A DNA stretch of 64,000 nucleotides. Origin: Achromobacter spanius (lineage in GTDB: Bacteria; Pseudomonadota; Gammaproteobacteria; Burkholderiales; Burkholderiaceae_B). Below, piece by piece: positions 1 through 9,030 of the stretch. Under the pieces are notes generated by a model. That model searched no databases. It was not told where the DNA came from and saw nothing but the letters and a program-made list of their open reading frames with translations. Made by a program: the position numbers and the translations under genes. Numbering within the stretch: the stretch's first letter is position 1; every line of letters starts with the position of its first letter. Location of the stretch: NCBI RefSeq assembly GCF_029637605.1, contig NZ_CP121261.1, positions 62,001-126,000 of the forward strand, given 5' to 3'.

Positions 1-140
1 GCAGCCGCATCCCCAATTTGTATATCAATACGGGGCACGGTACGCTCGGTTGGACGATGGGTGTTGGCTCAGGCCGGGCTTTGGCCGATCTGCTCAGCGG
101 ACGGCGGCCAGAACCGGAATTCCCTTTTCTTGGTCTGTGA
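1..140 (+). CDS. D-amino-acid dehydrogenase-like flavoprotein, C-terminal end (partial)
   Basis: The reading frame is open from the window edge (first full codon at base 3) to TGA at 138-140. The 45 visible residues include [18 protein letters not shown], the typical C-terminal FAD-contacting segment of DadA-type D-amino-acid dehydrogenases of the DAO family. These membrane-associated enzymes oxidise D-amino acids to 2-oxo acids and pass electrons to the respiratory chain. Only the tail is here, so the exact substrate class cannot be judged. The next gene starts 4 bp after the stop. That it is DadA rather than another DAO-family oxidase is inferred from this short stretch. Confidence 0.75.
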   Translation, partial: SRIPNLYINTGHGTLGWTMGVGSGRALADLLSGRRPEPEFPFLGL

Positions 141-144
141 ACCT

Positions 145-1485
145 ATGAAGAATCTGCAATTGGCGGGTGTGGCCCGCGCGATGTTCGCCAGCCGGCGTGC
201 ATGGGTATTTGGCGCCGCCATGGCGCTGGCGGGCGTGGCGAATGCCGCTCCCGTGGAAATCCAGGTCTGGCACGCCCTGTCGGACGCCAACAAGGCCGAG
301 TTCGAAAAACTGGCCAAGCAATACAACAAAGAGCAGGACGAGGTCAGCGTCAAGCTGCGTAGCTTCAAAACGCAAGACGCCTTGAATCTGGAAGCCGTAT
401 CGGCCGTCAAGGCCAAGAAGGCGCCGAACCTGGTGCAACTGACCGACAACCATTCGCCGGAAGTCGTGGCGCAGCACAAGGCCATCCTGCCGATGTACCA
501 GCTGCTGGCCAAGTACCCCATCAAGGACTTGAACTGGTTCGTGCCGGGCACCAGCAGTTTCACGCGCGACGGCAAGGGCCGCCTGCTTGCATTCCCCTGG
601 ATGGCTGAAGTGCCGGTGATGTTCTACAACACCGCCTCCTACAAAAAGGCCGGGCTGGATCCGAACAAGCCAGCTCGCACCTGGAGCGAGCTGCAAGCCG
701 AACTGCTGAAGCTGCGCGACGTGGCCGACATTGACTGCCCCTACGCGTCGAGCGACCAGGTCACCGTGCACCTGGAGAACCTGGCCCCCATCAACGGCCA
801 GCAGTTCACCAGCAACAACAATGGCCTGGACGCCGTCACCAAGAAAAGCGCCGCGCCCGCCATGCAGTTCGACACGCTCTACATGCGCCACATTTCGTTG
901 ATGGTCAGCTGGAAGCGTTCGCTGCTGTTCATGGCGCACACCGGCGACGCCTCGGCCGACAAGCTCTTCGCCAAGGGCGAGTGCGCCGTGCTGACCGCGA
1001 ATTCCGGCGCCTTTGGCACGTTCGTGAACACCAAGTCGCTGTCGTTCGGCGTGGCACCGCTGCCTTACTACGACCAGGCCACCAAGTCGGCCGGCCAACC
1101 GTTTGTCAGCGGTTCGGCGTTGTGGGCGCTTGAAGGCCACCCGCAAGCCCAGGAAAAGGCCACCGCCCAGTTCCTCGCGTGGTTGTCCAAGCCGGTCGTC
1201 GCCGCCGAATGGCATCAGCGCACGGGTTTCCTGCCGCTGACCGAAGCCGCATTCCGCGCGTCCGACGTGTCGTTCTACAAGAGCATCCCGGGCGCACAGT
1301 CCGTGATCGCCTCGATGAGCAACCGTCCGGCCAGCAACAGCCGCGGCTTCCGCATGGCGAACTACACGCGCATCGAACCGGTGTTGAATCAACAACTGAA
1401 TGATGCTTTCGAAGGCAAGGTTCCGCCCGTGGCGGCCTTGAACAATGCTGCCTCGCAGGCACGCAGCATCGCCGCGCAGCGCTGA
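145..1485 (+). CDS. UgpB-like periplasmic solute-binding protein of an ABC transporter
   Basis: A 446-residue extracellular solute-binding protein of family 1. It has a Sec signal peptide ending at about residue 34 (ANA before APVEIQVWHA). The mature part carries family features of the glycerol-3-phosphate binder UgpB: the WHALSD start, MFYNTASYKKAGLDP, and AAEWHQRTGFLPLT near the C-terminus. UgpB delivers sn-glycerol-3-phosphate or its diesters to a permease. No ugpA, ugpE or ugpC follows; a terminator does, so the permease genes must be elsewhere or upstream. ATG 145 was chosen; ATG 181 in the same frame would give a shorter, more conventional 22-residue signal peptide and is a real alternative. 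Family call is firm, ligand is inferred. Confidence 0.85.
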   Translation: MKNLQLAGVARAMFASRRAWVFGAAMALAGVANAAPVEIQVWHALSDANKAEFEKLAKQYNKEQDEVSVKLRSFKTQDALNLEAVSAVKAKKAPNLVQLTDNHSPEVVAQHKAILPMYQLLAKYPIKDLNWFVPGTSSFTRDGKGRLLAFPWMAEVPVMFYNTASYKKAGLDPNKPARTWSELQAELLKLRDVADIDCPYASSDQVTVHLENLAPINGQQFTSNNNGLDAVTKKSAAPAMQFDTLYMRHISLMVSWKRSLLFMAHTGDASADKLFAKGECAVLTANSGAFGTFVNTKSLSFGVAPLPYYDQATKSAGQPFVSGSALWALEGHPQAQEKATAQFLAWLSKPVVAAEWHQRTGFLPLTEAAFRASDVSFYKSIPGAQSVIASMSNRPASNSRGFRMANYTRIEPVLNQQLNDAFEGKVPPVAALNNAASQARSIAAQR

Positions 1486-1532
1486 TCTTCAGCCGCGCCT
1501 GGCAGCGGGTACGCTGCCTGCCGAGCCCCTCG

Positions 1533-1563
1533 AAACCCGGTCCTCAAGGATCGGGTTTTTTTT
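1533..1563 (+). terminator. Rho-independent terminator after the ugpB-like gene
   Basis: Inverted repeat AAACCCG / CGGGTTT separated by a 12-base loop and followed by a run of T to 1563. It lies 48 bp after the ugpB-like stop codon and separates that transcript from the pilus operon. Confidence 0.8.
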
Positions 1564-1698
1564 CGTCTGTGCCCAGGCTCGTCGCAGGGGGGATCAATTC
1601 ATCCATGCGTATATGCCAGTCTGGCGGCACGCCCAACCGTCGTCCACCATGCCGTTCATGCGTACCGCTTCCGGTGCGCCTTTTGCTTGCGGTGAGGC

Positions 1699-2622
1699 AT
1701 GGTTCGAATCTTCTTCCTGGCGGCAGGCCTGTCCTGCCTGGGGGCCTGCACTAGCTGGCCCGCCACTGGCGGCGCGGGTCCCGCTTGGCACACCACGGGG
1801 TCCGCCGCGCGCGGCTTCCGTTTTGACTGGCGTTTGTCGGGCGATCCGGCGGTGGCGCCCATGCAGGTCTTCGACGATGGCAACGAGGTTTGGCTGCACT
1901 TCGCGCCGGGCCAGGCCTTGCCGGCAATCTTCGGCATGCGCGAAGGGCTTGAACATCCGTTGCCGTATACGCGGCGCGAGCCCTACGCGGTGGTTGCGGG
2001 TTCGTGGGGCGCTTTGCGGTTTCGCGGGGGCAGGCTGTCGGCCCGGGCTGAGCGTGATGTTGACGCGTCGGTCATGGCGTCTGCATCTGCACCCGCATCT
2101 GTGTCTGCATCCACATCAGCCTCCGCGCTGCCCGATGCCACGCCTTCGGTGGCAATCCCGCCGTCGGGCGTAGGCGAATTGGCTGCCCGTGGGCCCATGG
2201 GCAGCGCCGGTGGCGCCCCGGCAACGGCGGCAGCCACCGCGCTTGATACGGCTGCTGGTGTGACGACAACGCATTCCGTGCCTGCCATGGCTGCGTCCCT
2301 TTCCGGCGATGCCAGCGCACCGGCCCGCTTCTATCGCGCCGCCCCTCCCGACACCACCTTGCGCGCCGTGTTGGCTCGCTGGGCGGGCGATTCCGGCTGG
2401 ACGTTCTATCCGCGGCACTGGGCCGTGGACGTCGATATCCCCCTGTCCGCGTCGGCTGAATTTTCCGGGGACTTCAAATCCGCTGTCCGTGAATTGCTCA
2501 GCGCAACCGAGCTTGGCGATAAGCCTTTGCAGCCCTGCTTCTACGGGAACCAGGTGCTGCGCGTGGTGCCTTTGGCCCAATCGTGTTCTCGCGCGGCCGT
2601 CATGCAAGGAGGTGGGGCATGA
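1699..2622 (+). CDS. pilL: Type IVb pilus lipoprotein with TcpQ-like domain (PilL-like)
   Basis: A 307-residue predicted lipoprotein: hydrophobic signal with lipobox LGAC, Cys17. Residues about 120-210 form a low-complexity Ala/Ser/Thr/Pro linker. The C-terminal 90 residues (PPDTTLRAVLARWAGDSGWTF onward) resemble the TcpQ / PilL C-terminal domain that works with the secretin in type IVb pili. It is the first gene of a pilL-N-O-P-Q-R-S-V order as in the R64 thin pilus, and its TGA overlaps the pilN ATG as ATGA. R64 PilL is also an outer-membrane lipoprotein. The linker is encoded by degenerate gcatct-type hexamer repeats around 2073-2128. Role is from family and context; the N-terminal half is not recognised. 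Confidence 0.8.
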   Translation: MVRIFFLAAGLSCLGACTSWPATGGAGPAWHTTGSAARGFRFDWRLSGDPAVAPMQVFDDGNEVWLHFAPGQALPAIFGMREGLEHPLPYTRREPYAVVAGSWGALRFRGGRLSARAERDVDASVMASASAPASVSASTSASALPDATPSVAIPPSGVGELAARGPMGSAGGAPATAAATALDTAAGVTTTHSVPAMAASLSGDASAPARFYRAAPPDTTLRAVLARWAGDSGWTFYPRHWAVDVDIPLSASAEFSGDFKSAVRELLSATELGDKPLQPCFYGNQVLRVVPLAQSCSRAAVMQGGGA

Positions 2623-4208
2623 GCATTTTTCGAATGATCTGCGTTGTCGCCACCGGTGCGCTGGCGGGCTGCGTGGCGTCTCAACAAGCTGCGGATCTGA
2701 ACCGCGCGGCGAAGGATCGGCTTGCCGTCGTCTCGGGCCGTCATCAAGCATTTGCCGATGCGCTGTCCGACCGTCAGGCGCGCATCGCCGCGCAGGACGT
2801 GGCCGCGCCGTGGGTGGCCGGCGCACCGCAGCCTTTGGCTCGCGAAGTGTCGCTGCCGTCCGCCTTGCGCGAAAACGTGCCCACCACGCTGATGCTCGCC
2901 GACGAAACCGACCTGTTTGCCCTTGCACAGCGCTTGGGCGCCGCCACCGGTATTCCGGTGCGCGTGCAACCGGAAGCCTTGCTTCCCATTGAACAGTTCT
3001 TGCCGCGCCTGGCCGTCACCGGAGGCTTGTCCCTGCCTGCCCCCCTCCGCATGGAGGTCCAGGACGGCCCCTTGCCGCTTGCCGACTTGCTGGACGCGCT
3101 TGCCGCGCGCTTCTCGGTGCATTGGCGCTACGTGCGCAACGCGCTGGAATTCTATCGAACCGAAACCCGGGTATTCGACGTGCGCGCGCTGTCGCTTGCC
3201 AGCGCGGTCGATGTGCGGTTGGGGCGATCGGGCAGCGAAGACGGCGAGGGCTTTGAAAGCACGTCCAACACCACCTTGTCGGCCAAGGAACACAACGCCG
3301 TGGCGGTGCTGCGCGCAAGCATCGTGCCGTTCCTGACCCGTTCGGGCTTGGTCGCCGACGCCGTGGACGGGGCATCTTCCATTGTTGTCACCGATACTCC
3401 CGAAGCGCTGGAGCGCGTGGCGCACTACCTTGAGCGCGAGAACAAGGCCATGACTCGACGCGTGCGTCTCGTCTTCGAGGAAATCACCGTCATCGTCAAA
3501 CAATCGGCATCGGGCGGCCTGGACTGGAATGCGCTTTACGCCGCGGCGGGTTCGTCGGCGCGCTATGTCGTGCCCGCCGCGGCGGCTTTGGGGGCGGGCA
3601 CGCTGGAAGCGTCGGTGGGCAGGGGCCCGCTGCAAGGCTCGCAAGCCATTGTTTCGGCGCTTAGCACCATGGGCGCGATCGTGCGGCACAGCAAGGTTCC
3701 TGTGCTCACGTTGAACCGGCGGCCGGTCACCCACGCGGTCCGCACCACGTTCTCGTACATCGATCGCGTGCAAAGCACTGCCGTCCCAGGCACCACATCG
3801 GGAGGCGCCAACGGATCGTTGCCCGCCGTCTCCATCACCCAGAAAGAAGAAACCGTGGGCTCGTTCCTGACGCTCGTGCCCGACATCCAGCAAGACGGCC
3901 AGATCTTGCTGTCCGTGGCCTACGACAACGCGGTCGCGCAACCCTTGAAAACCATCACGTTCGGCGAGCGCGGCAACCAGGTCCAGGTGCAGCAGATCAC
4001 GATCGACGGCAATGGCACGGTGCAGCAGATTGAACTGCGCCCTGGCCAGCCCGTCATCCTGTCCGGCTTCGACCGCAGCACGGACCAACACGACCGCCAG
4101 CGCCTGGCGCCTGGCATGCCCCTGATCGCGGGCGGGCAGGACAGCGCGGCGCAAGAGCGCGAGACCACGCTGATGCTGGTCACGGCGCAGGTTGAAGAAG
4201 GGTATTGA
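2619..4208 (+). CDS. pilN: Type IVb pilus secretin PilN
   Basis: A 529-residue outer-membrane secretin lipoprotein. It starts with a lipobox signal (LAGC, Cys18) and has a good ribosome site AAGGAGG at 2607-2613, which decides the ATG at 2619. The middle carries secretin N-type repeats (IVVTDTPEALERVAHYL at about residues 260-276). The C-terminal half has the secretin beta-domain signature (VGSFLTLVPDIQQDGQILLSV). PilN oligomers form the gate through which the pilus leaves the cell. It overlaps pilL by 4 bp and is followed 6 bp later by pilO. Length fits PilN/BfpB secretins of about 520-560 residues. Confidence 0.9.
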   Translation: MSIFRMICVVATGALAGCVASQQAADLNRAAKDRLAVVSGRHQAFADALSDRQARIAAQDVAAPWVAGAPQPLAREVSLPSALRENVPTTLMLADETDLFALAQRLGAATGIPVRVQPEALLPIEQFLPRLAVTGGLSLPAPLRMEVQDGPLPLADLLDALAARFSVHWRYVRNALEFYRTETRVFDVRALSLASAVDVRLGRSGSEDGEGFESTSNTTLSAKEHNAVAVLRASIVPFLTRSGLVADAVDGASSIVVTDTPEALERVAHYLERENKAMTRRVRLVFEEITVIVKQSASGGLDWNALYAAAGSSARYVVPAAAALGAGTLEASVGRGPLQGSQAIVSALSTMGAIVRHSKVPVLTLNRRPVTHAVRTTFSYIDRVQSTAVPGTTSGGANGSLPAVSITQKEETVGSFLTLVPDIQQDGQILLSVAYDNAVAQPLKTITFGERGNQVQVQQITIDGNGTVQQIELRPGQPVILSGFDRSTDQHDRQRLAPGMPLIAGGQDSAAQERETTLMLVTAQVEEGY

Positions 4209-4214
4209 GGCGCC

Positions 4215-5561
4215 ATGAAACGAGCCCCGCTTCCCTTCCTGCTTGATTGTCCCGGCGCCAGCCACCAATTGGCGTTCGGCTTGCGGTGGCTGGCGCTGAT
4301 CGGTTCCGACGTCCCGGCATTGGCGCGCGCCCGTGGGCGCAGGCTTCGGGCCACGCATTTCATCGTCGGCGGGTCTCCTGCCACCATGGCTGGCTTTGGC
4401 CGCTTGCGTTCATCATGGCGCATCCGCGGGCAGGGCGAGCGGGCGCGGCATCGCAACAAACCTCCGGTCCAGTCCGCCGCACAGCTTTACGCGTCGTTGT
4501 ATCCGTTGGGCGGATATTGCCTGATCCCCCTTCCAGGTGGCCGTTATTGGCTGGCGGCCGCACAAGACGGCGTAGTGCTGTCGCAAGCAGACCGGGTGTT
4601 CGATTCCCGGGACGATGCCGCGCAGGCCCAGGCACGTTTGCGGGAGCAACGCCCCGGTTTGGTCGAGCACGATGCCGATGCGGCATGGGCTGCGCTGCTG
4701 CGGGCCGAGATTCCCGGCGCACGGATGGCGCGCCTGCCGTCACGCTGGGCGGGGGTGCCGTTTGCCCTGCGCCTGTTTCTGGCTTGCCTGGCCGTGTCGG
4801 CCCTTGCACCCCCGCTATGGCGCGCGGTGTCGTCCTATGTTTTCCCTGAGCAACAGGCCCCGCGTGCCTCGGAGGCCGTGCCGACGGGTCAGCCAAACCT
4901 TTATCAGTCGATGCTTAGTGCAACGGCCGCGCATGGGCCTCTTGAGGTGTCGCGGTTGCTGCGCAGTGTTGGAGAACTGCCGGTTCAGGTACAAGGCTGG
5001 GCGCTGCGTCGCGCGCAGTGCGATGCCCAAACCAGCGGCTGGAACTGCGTGGCGGTCTATGTGCGCGCGCATCCGCAAGCCACGAACCTGCGGCTGTACG
5101 CCCGGTTGCCGCCGGGGTGGCAGGTGTCGTTCAAGCCCATGGATGAAGCCACCCTGGCGTGGCAGATCGCGTCGCCGCCAGTTCCTTTGACGGCCTTGAC
5201 GCTGCCCACTGCATTGCATGTCGACACCGAGCTTGTCGCCATATTGCAGGGTTTGCGGCCCGCCTTTTCGTCTATGACCTTGGCGCCCGCCATCGCGTTG
5301 TCGTTGCCTGCGCTCTTGTCCACGCCCACGACTGCTGGCGTGGACGCCGCCAATGCCGCGCTGGCAAACCCCTTGCCCGTACTGCGGCGGCGCGCACTGC
5401 GCCTGCAAGGGCCTTTGCGATCGCTTGCGCTGTTGCCCGCCGCCATCGCGCCGGCGCGATGGTCGCGCCTGATGGTCGATGTGCAGCCTCAACACCGGCC
5501 CACCTTGGTCGCCAGCACGCTGGTCGCCGAGCTTCAAGGAGATTTGTATGAACAGGATTAG
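4215..5561 (+). CDS. pilO: Type IVb pilus accessory protein PilO
   Basis: A 448-residue protein placed between secretin and PilP exactly as pilO in R64-type loci. Residues about 90-175 form a soluble N-terminal domain (LYPLGGYCLIPLPGGRYWLA). One membrane helix lies at about 183-200, and the rest is predicted periplasmic. This layout matches the PilO2 / PAP_PilO family, which links the inner-membrane platform to the secretin. The 3' end overlaps pilP by 14 bp. Function is by family and synteny; no catalytic motif is expected. Confidence 0.8.
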   Translation: MKRAPLPFLLDCPGASHQLAFGLRWLALIGSDVPALARARGRRLRATHFIVGGSPATMAGFGRLRSSWRIRGQGERARHRNKPPVQSAAQLYASLYPLGGYCLIPLPGGRYWLAAAQDGVVLSQADRVFDSRDDAAQAQARLREQRPGLVEHDADAAWAALLRAEIPGARMARLPSRWAGVPFALRLFLACLAVSALAPPLWRAVSSYVFPEQQAPRASEAVPTGQPNLYQSMLSATAAHGPLEVSRLLRSVGELPVQVQGWALRRAQCDAQTSGWNCVAVYVRAHPQATNLRLYARLPPGWQVSFKPMDEATLAWQIASPPVPLTALTLPTALHVDTELVAILQGLRPAFSSMTLAPAIALSLPALLSTPTTAGVDAANAALANPLPVLRRRALRLQGPLRSLALLPAAIAPARWSRLMVDVQPQHRPTLVASTLVAELQGDLYEQD

Positions 5562-6033
5562 GCTCGTCGTTGCCCTTGGCCGGCGCACGGCGGTTTGTGT
5601 GGCCGTGGCGTTGTCCGCTTGCGCGGCTGCGCATGCGAAGGCTACGCCGCCGGTTGAAGAGGCGCAGGCGTGGCCAGAGGTGGAAACGGTGCGCACCTTG
5701 CTGCGCGCGGACGCCGCCGCCGCGCTGGCGGATTGCAAGGTGCCCGGGGTATGCCAGCCAGGGGTGGAACGTGCGGACCCAGGGGAACGCGCGTCACGGC
5801 AGCAGGACGACATTCGTGTCGCTGCCATCTTTGGGTCTACACGGCGGCTCAACATCGACGTTCTCGTCAACGGCGCGTTGCTGCGCTATCGGGCGGGTCA
5901 TGGCGCGCCCGTGGCCGGCGCGGTGTCGGCTGGCGGGTACCGATTGCTTGCCGTGGAGGGCGCTTGCGTGCATCTGCGCCGCGATGAACACAACCGTACC
6001 GCCTGCCTGGATGTCGGCAAGGCCCACCCATGA
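5548..6033 (+). CDS. pilP: Type IVb pilus periplasmic protein PilP
   Basis: A 161-residue protein with a signal peptide (VALSACAAAHA at about residues 20-30). The compact C-terminal domain has the PilP pattern of a short beta-rich unit (LNIDVLVNGALLRYRAGHGAPV) and a Cys pair (Cys144 and Cys155). PilP family proteins bridge inner-membrane components to the secretin. ATG 5548 was chosen because AAGGA sits at 5536-5540; the frame is open further upstream but inside pilO. It overlaps pilO by 14 bp and pilQ by 4 bp, implying translational coupling. Confidence 0.75.
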   Translation: MNRIRLVVALGRRTAVCVAVALSACAAAHAKATPPVEEAQAWPEVETVRTLLRADAAAALADCKVPGVCQPGVERADPGERASRQQDDIRVAAIFGSTRRLNIDVLVNGALLRYRAGHGAPVAGAVSAGGYRLLAVEGACVHLRRDEHNRTACLDVGKAHP

Positions 6034-7772
6034 ATCCGCCGACCATGCCCCTGAAAATCCACGTACCGCCGGCCTTGCAAACTGCCGATGACGTTGCTCG
6101 CCTGAATCCTCCCTTTGCACGTGCGCTGGCACGTGAATTCGATCTGGCCTCTTTGGCCGGCCGGCTCTGCCCGGTGCTTCTGGACAACGGCGATGCGGCG
6201 ATTTTCGCCGTCAAGGAATATGTTCAGGGCGATGCCGTCGACGAACTGCAACGCATGGTGATCGCGGCGGGATACCGCTTGGCTGATCCGGCGCGCTATG
6301 CGTTGCCCGCGCCCTTGCTGCTGATGATCGCCCGTGGGCAACTGACGGCGGCCGGATTGGGCCGGCGCGGCGCGGGGCCGCAGGCCGAACGCACCTCGGG
6401 CCTGGCCGCCATGTTCATGGATATCGTCCGCTGGGGCGTCATGCAAGGCGCCAGCGACGTGCACATCAATGTGAATCGACGGCAAGAGGCCTGCGACATC
6501 CGCTACACGATCAACGGCGACTACGTCGGCACGCATCGGTTTGTGGGCTTGTCCAACGAGACCCTGCTGGAAGTGCTTGCGGTGGCGTGGATGGATGTGC
6601 GCGGCGGCAACGGCGCCGTATTTGATTCCACCGTCGAGCAGCAAGGACGCATCGCCACCACCGTCGACGGCATTCCTGTCGTCCTGCGGTGGGCGTCGCT
6701 GGCCACCGATGCCGGGCCTTCAGTCTGCCTGCGCATCCTGCGTCTGGACGCCACCGCCGACGGTGACCTGCAAGCGTTGGGGTATCCGGTCCAGCAAATT
6801 TCAACCCTGTTGCGCGCCCGCGACCGTGATGGAGGAGCCATCGTGCTGGCCGGGGTGGTGGGGTCGGGCAAATCCACCACCATCGCCAGCCTGATGCGCG
6901 GCATCGAGCCCACGCGCAAGGTCATCACGCTGGAAGATCCGGTGGAATACCTCATTGCCAATGCCTTGCAGAACACCCTGGGCAGCGCATTGTCGGAATC
7001 CGCCTGGCCCGCGTTCGACGCCAAGCTCAAGACAATCAAGCGATCCGCGATGAACGATCTGCTGATCGGCGAGATCCGTGATGTCAACACCGGCCGCGCG
7101 TTCATGGACCTTGCCAGTTCGGGCGTCAGCCTTTACGCCACCACGCACGCGGGCACGGCCGCCATGATTCCCGAACGTCTTGCGTCAGACGCCATCGGTG
7201 TGTCGCGGGACGTACTGGCAACGCCGGGCATTCTGAAGCTGCTGGTCTATCAGACCCTGTTGCCACGCTTGTGCGCCGGTTGCGCGTTGCCGATAGACAG
7301 CCTGTGGCTAGGGCGCGAAGCGGTGGCGCCGTCCGAAGGCGCGCCGGATTGGCGGACATGGATAGCGGGCATCTTGAACGCCTATCAACTGGATGGCTCA
7401 GCACTACGGGTCAGGAACGCGGCGGGATGCCCGCAATGCCGGCGTGCGCAATTACCGGATTTGAATGGCACGGCAGGCCGTTGCGTTGCCGCCGAAATGA
7501 TCGAGCCCGAACGCACGGAAGGCTTTCTGGAGCGCGTACGCGTGCGCGACAACCTGGGTTTGAGTCAGCTGGCCGGTTGCGCAGTGCGAGACGGTGCCGA
7601 CTGGCGCGAATCGGCCCTGCGCGGAACGCGAGCGCTGGACTGCGCATTGCACAAGGTCAGCATCGGCGAGGTGGACCCACGTGCGCTGTTGCGCCGCTTC
7701 GACCTGCCGTTGACGCCCAGCGTCGTTGCGGCGCGTGCTGCTTTCCATGACCTTGGACAGGGGCGCTCATGA
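6030..7772 (+). CDS. pilQ: Type IVb pilus assembly ATPase PilQ
   Basis: A 580-residue GspE/VirB11-type hexameric ATPase that powers pilus extension from the cytoplasmic face. Visible motifs: Walker A GVVGSGKSTT at about residues 275-284, the Asp box with VITLEDPVEY, Walker B LLIGEIRD at about 342-350, the His box THAGTAAM, and a tetracysteine zinc site made of CAGC (about 414) and CPQC (about 467), as in GspE and PilB. It overlaps pilP and pilR by ATGA. It is the only ATPase of the locus; no PilT-like retraction partner is seen, as usual for R64-type thin pili. Confidence 0.92.
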   Translation: MNPPTMPLKIHVPPALQTADDVARLNPPFARALAREFDLASLAGRLCPVLLDNGDAAIFAVKEYVQGDAVDELQRMVIAAGYRLADPARYALPAPLLLMIARGQLTAAGLGRRGAGPQAERTSGLAAMFMDIVRWGVMQGASDVHINVNRRQEACDIRYTINGDYVGTHRFVGLSNETLLEVLAVAWMDVRGGNGAVFDSTVEQQGRIATTVDGIPVVLRWASLATDAGPSVCLRILRLDATADGDLQALGYPVQQISTLLRARDRDGGAIVLAGVVGSGKSTTIASLMRGIEPTRKVITLEDPVEYLIANALQNTLGSALSESAWPAFDAKLKTIKRSAMNDLLIGEIRDVNTGRAFMDLASSGVSLYATTHAGTAAMIPERLASDAIGVSRDVLATPGILKLLVYQTLLPRLCAGCALPIDSLWLGREAVAPSEGAPDWRTWIAGILNAYQLDGSALRVRNAAGCPQCRRAQLPDLNGTAGRCVAAEMIEPERTEGFLERVRVRDNLGLSQLAGCAVRDGADWRESALRGTRALDCALHKVSIGEVDPRALLRRFDLPLTPSVVAARAAFHDLGQGRS

Positions 7773-8905
7773 ACAGGCCAATGGCACCGACACGCTTGTG
7801 GCCAGGCATGGCGCTTGAGGTCATTTCGATACGGATCGACGCACTGCGCTTCCGCCCGCTGCGTGCGGACTACTTCGCGTATCTGGCTGACCTTATCGAA
7901 GGAACGCAGGGTCGAAAGAGCCTGCGCGACATCTTCGAAGACGACGCGCGGCGCTACGGGTCGGGAACGGTGCGGGGCCGCCTGTCGCGCCATTGGGCGG
8001 CTGCGTACCAGGAAGAGGGGGGCGACCTGGGAGAAGCGTGGCGGGGCACGCTGCCGCCAGCGGAATGCCAACTGATCAGTTGCGTGCAGGAAGAGGGCGG
8101 CGACCTTGCCGCCGCGCTGCGAGACTTGGCGGGCGCCGTGCGGCTGGCGGGGCAAGCGTGGTTGGCGGTCGTATCCGCCGCGGCGGCGGGACTGGTGGCG
8201 GCTGCCGTTGCGTTCGCCTTGCTGTGCGCTATCCCGTACTCCAGCGTGCCGCGCTTGTTGGCGGTCTTTCAGATGGTGCCGCCCGAAGACTATGGCCGTT
8301 TGACGCGCAACCTCTTTCGTCTGGCGCGGGCGTTGGATCAATGGCTATTGCTGTGGCTCGTGCTGAGTCTCGGCGCAGCCGTCCTGAGCCTGTGGTCGCT
8401 GCCGAACCTCACCGGAGGCCTGCGGTCCGTGTTGGATCGCTGGCTTTTGTGGCGCTTGTATCGCGATTTCCAGGCGATCCGCTTTTTGTGCCTGCTGTCG
8501 GTGCTGGTCCGGCAGCGTGGCGCGGCCGACACCCGGCTACGCCGCGCGCTGTCTGTGCAAGCGCGAGGTGCGCCGCCTTGGATGCATGCTCATCTGCAGG
8601 CCATGTTGGAGCACGTCGACGCGGGTGAAAGCGGCCCGGAGATATTTGCTACCGGCCTGCTGGACCAAGAAACGTGGTGGTACCTGGCCGACATGATGGA
8701 CGTGTTGGGCCTGGAAGCCGGCCTGGCACGCGTGCGCGAGCGGGTCGAACTGCGTCTGCTTACGCGCGTGCGCCGGCAGGCGTCCGCATTGCGCTGGTCG
8801 CTTCTGATCGCGTCGCTGGCCACGGTCTTGGGCATCACCCTTTGGCATTACGGCGTCATCGACGAATTGCGTCACGCGCTGACCAATTTCTACGCAAGTC
8901 AGTAG
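7769..8905 (+). CDS. pilR: Type IVb pilus inner-membrane platform protein PilR
   Basis: A 378-residue GspF/PilC-family platform protein. Two T2SSF-type helical domains (about residues 25-130 and 220-340) are separated by membrane helices near 131-157 and 191-210, with a last helix at about 343-362. Such proteins couple the assembly ATPase to pilin extraction from the membrane. It overlaps pilQ by ATGA and is followed by a 70-bp gap before pilS, which has its own strong ribosome site. Confidence 0.85.
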   Translation: MNRPMAPTRLWPGMALEVISIRIDALRFRPLRADYFAYLADLIEGTQGRKSLRDIFEDDARRYGSGTVRGRLSRHWAAAYQEEGGDLGEAWRGTLPPAECQLISCVQEEGGDLAAALRDLAGAVRLAGQAWLAVVSAAAAGLVAAAVAFALLCAIPYSSVPRLLAVFQMVPPEDYGRLTRNLFRLARALDQWLLLWLVLSLGAAVLSLWSLPNLTGGLRSVLDRWLLWRLYRDFQAIRFLCLLSVLVRQRGAADTRLRRALSVQARGAPPWMHAHLQAMLEHVDAGESGPEIFATGLLDQETWWYLADMMDVLGLEAGLARVRERVELRLLTRVRRQASALRWSLLIASLATVLGITLWHYGVIDELRHALTNFYASQ

Positions 8906-8970
8906 CACTTCACGCGCGGCTTTGCGGGCCCCGCCCGCGGACGCGCACGTACCTTATCAACCCACGGAGG

Positions 8971-9030
8971 CAGTGATGCAGCAAGCAGTGATGCAGCAAG
9001 CAGTGATGCAGCAAGCAGTGATGCAGCAAG
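8971..9030 (+). repeat. Perfect 4 x 15 bp tandem repeat at the pilS start
   Basis: Four identical copies of CAGTGATGCAGCAAG lie head to tail from 8971 to 9030, starting right after the ribosome site GGAGG (8966-8970). Each copy contains adjacent in-frame GTG and ATG codons. The array encodes MQQAV repeats at the N-terminus of the PilS leader peptide. Unit length is a multiple of three, so copy-number change would lengthen or shorten the leader without breaking the frame. Confidence 0.95.
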
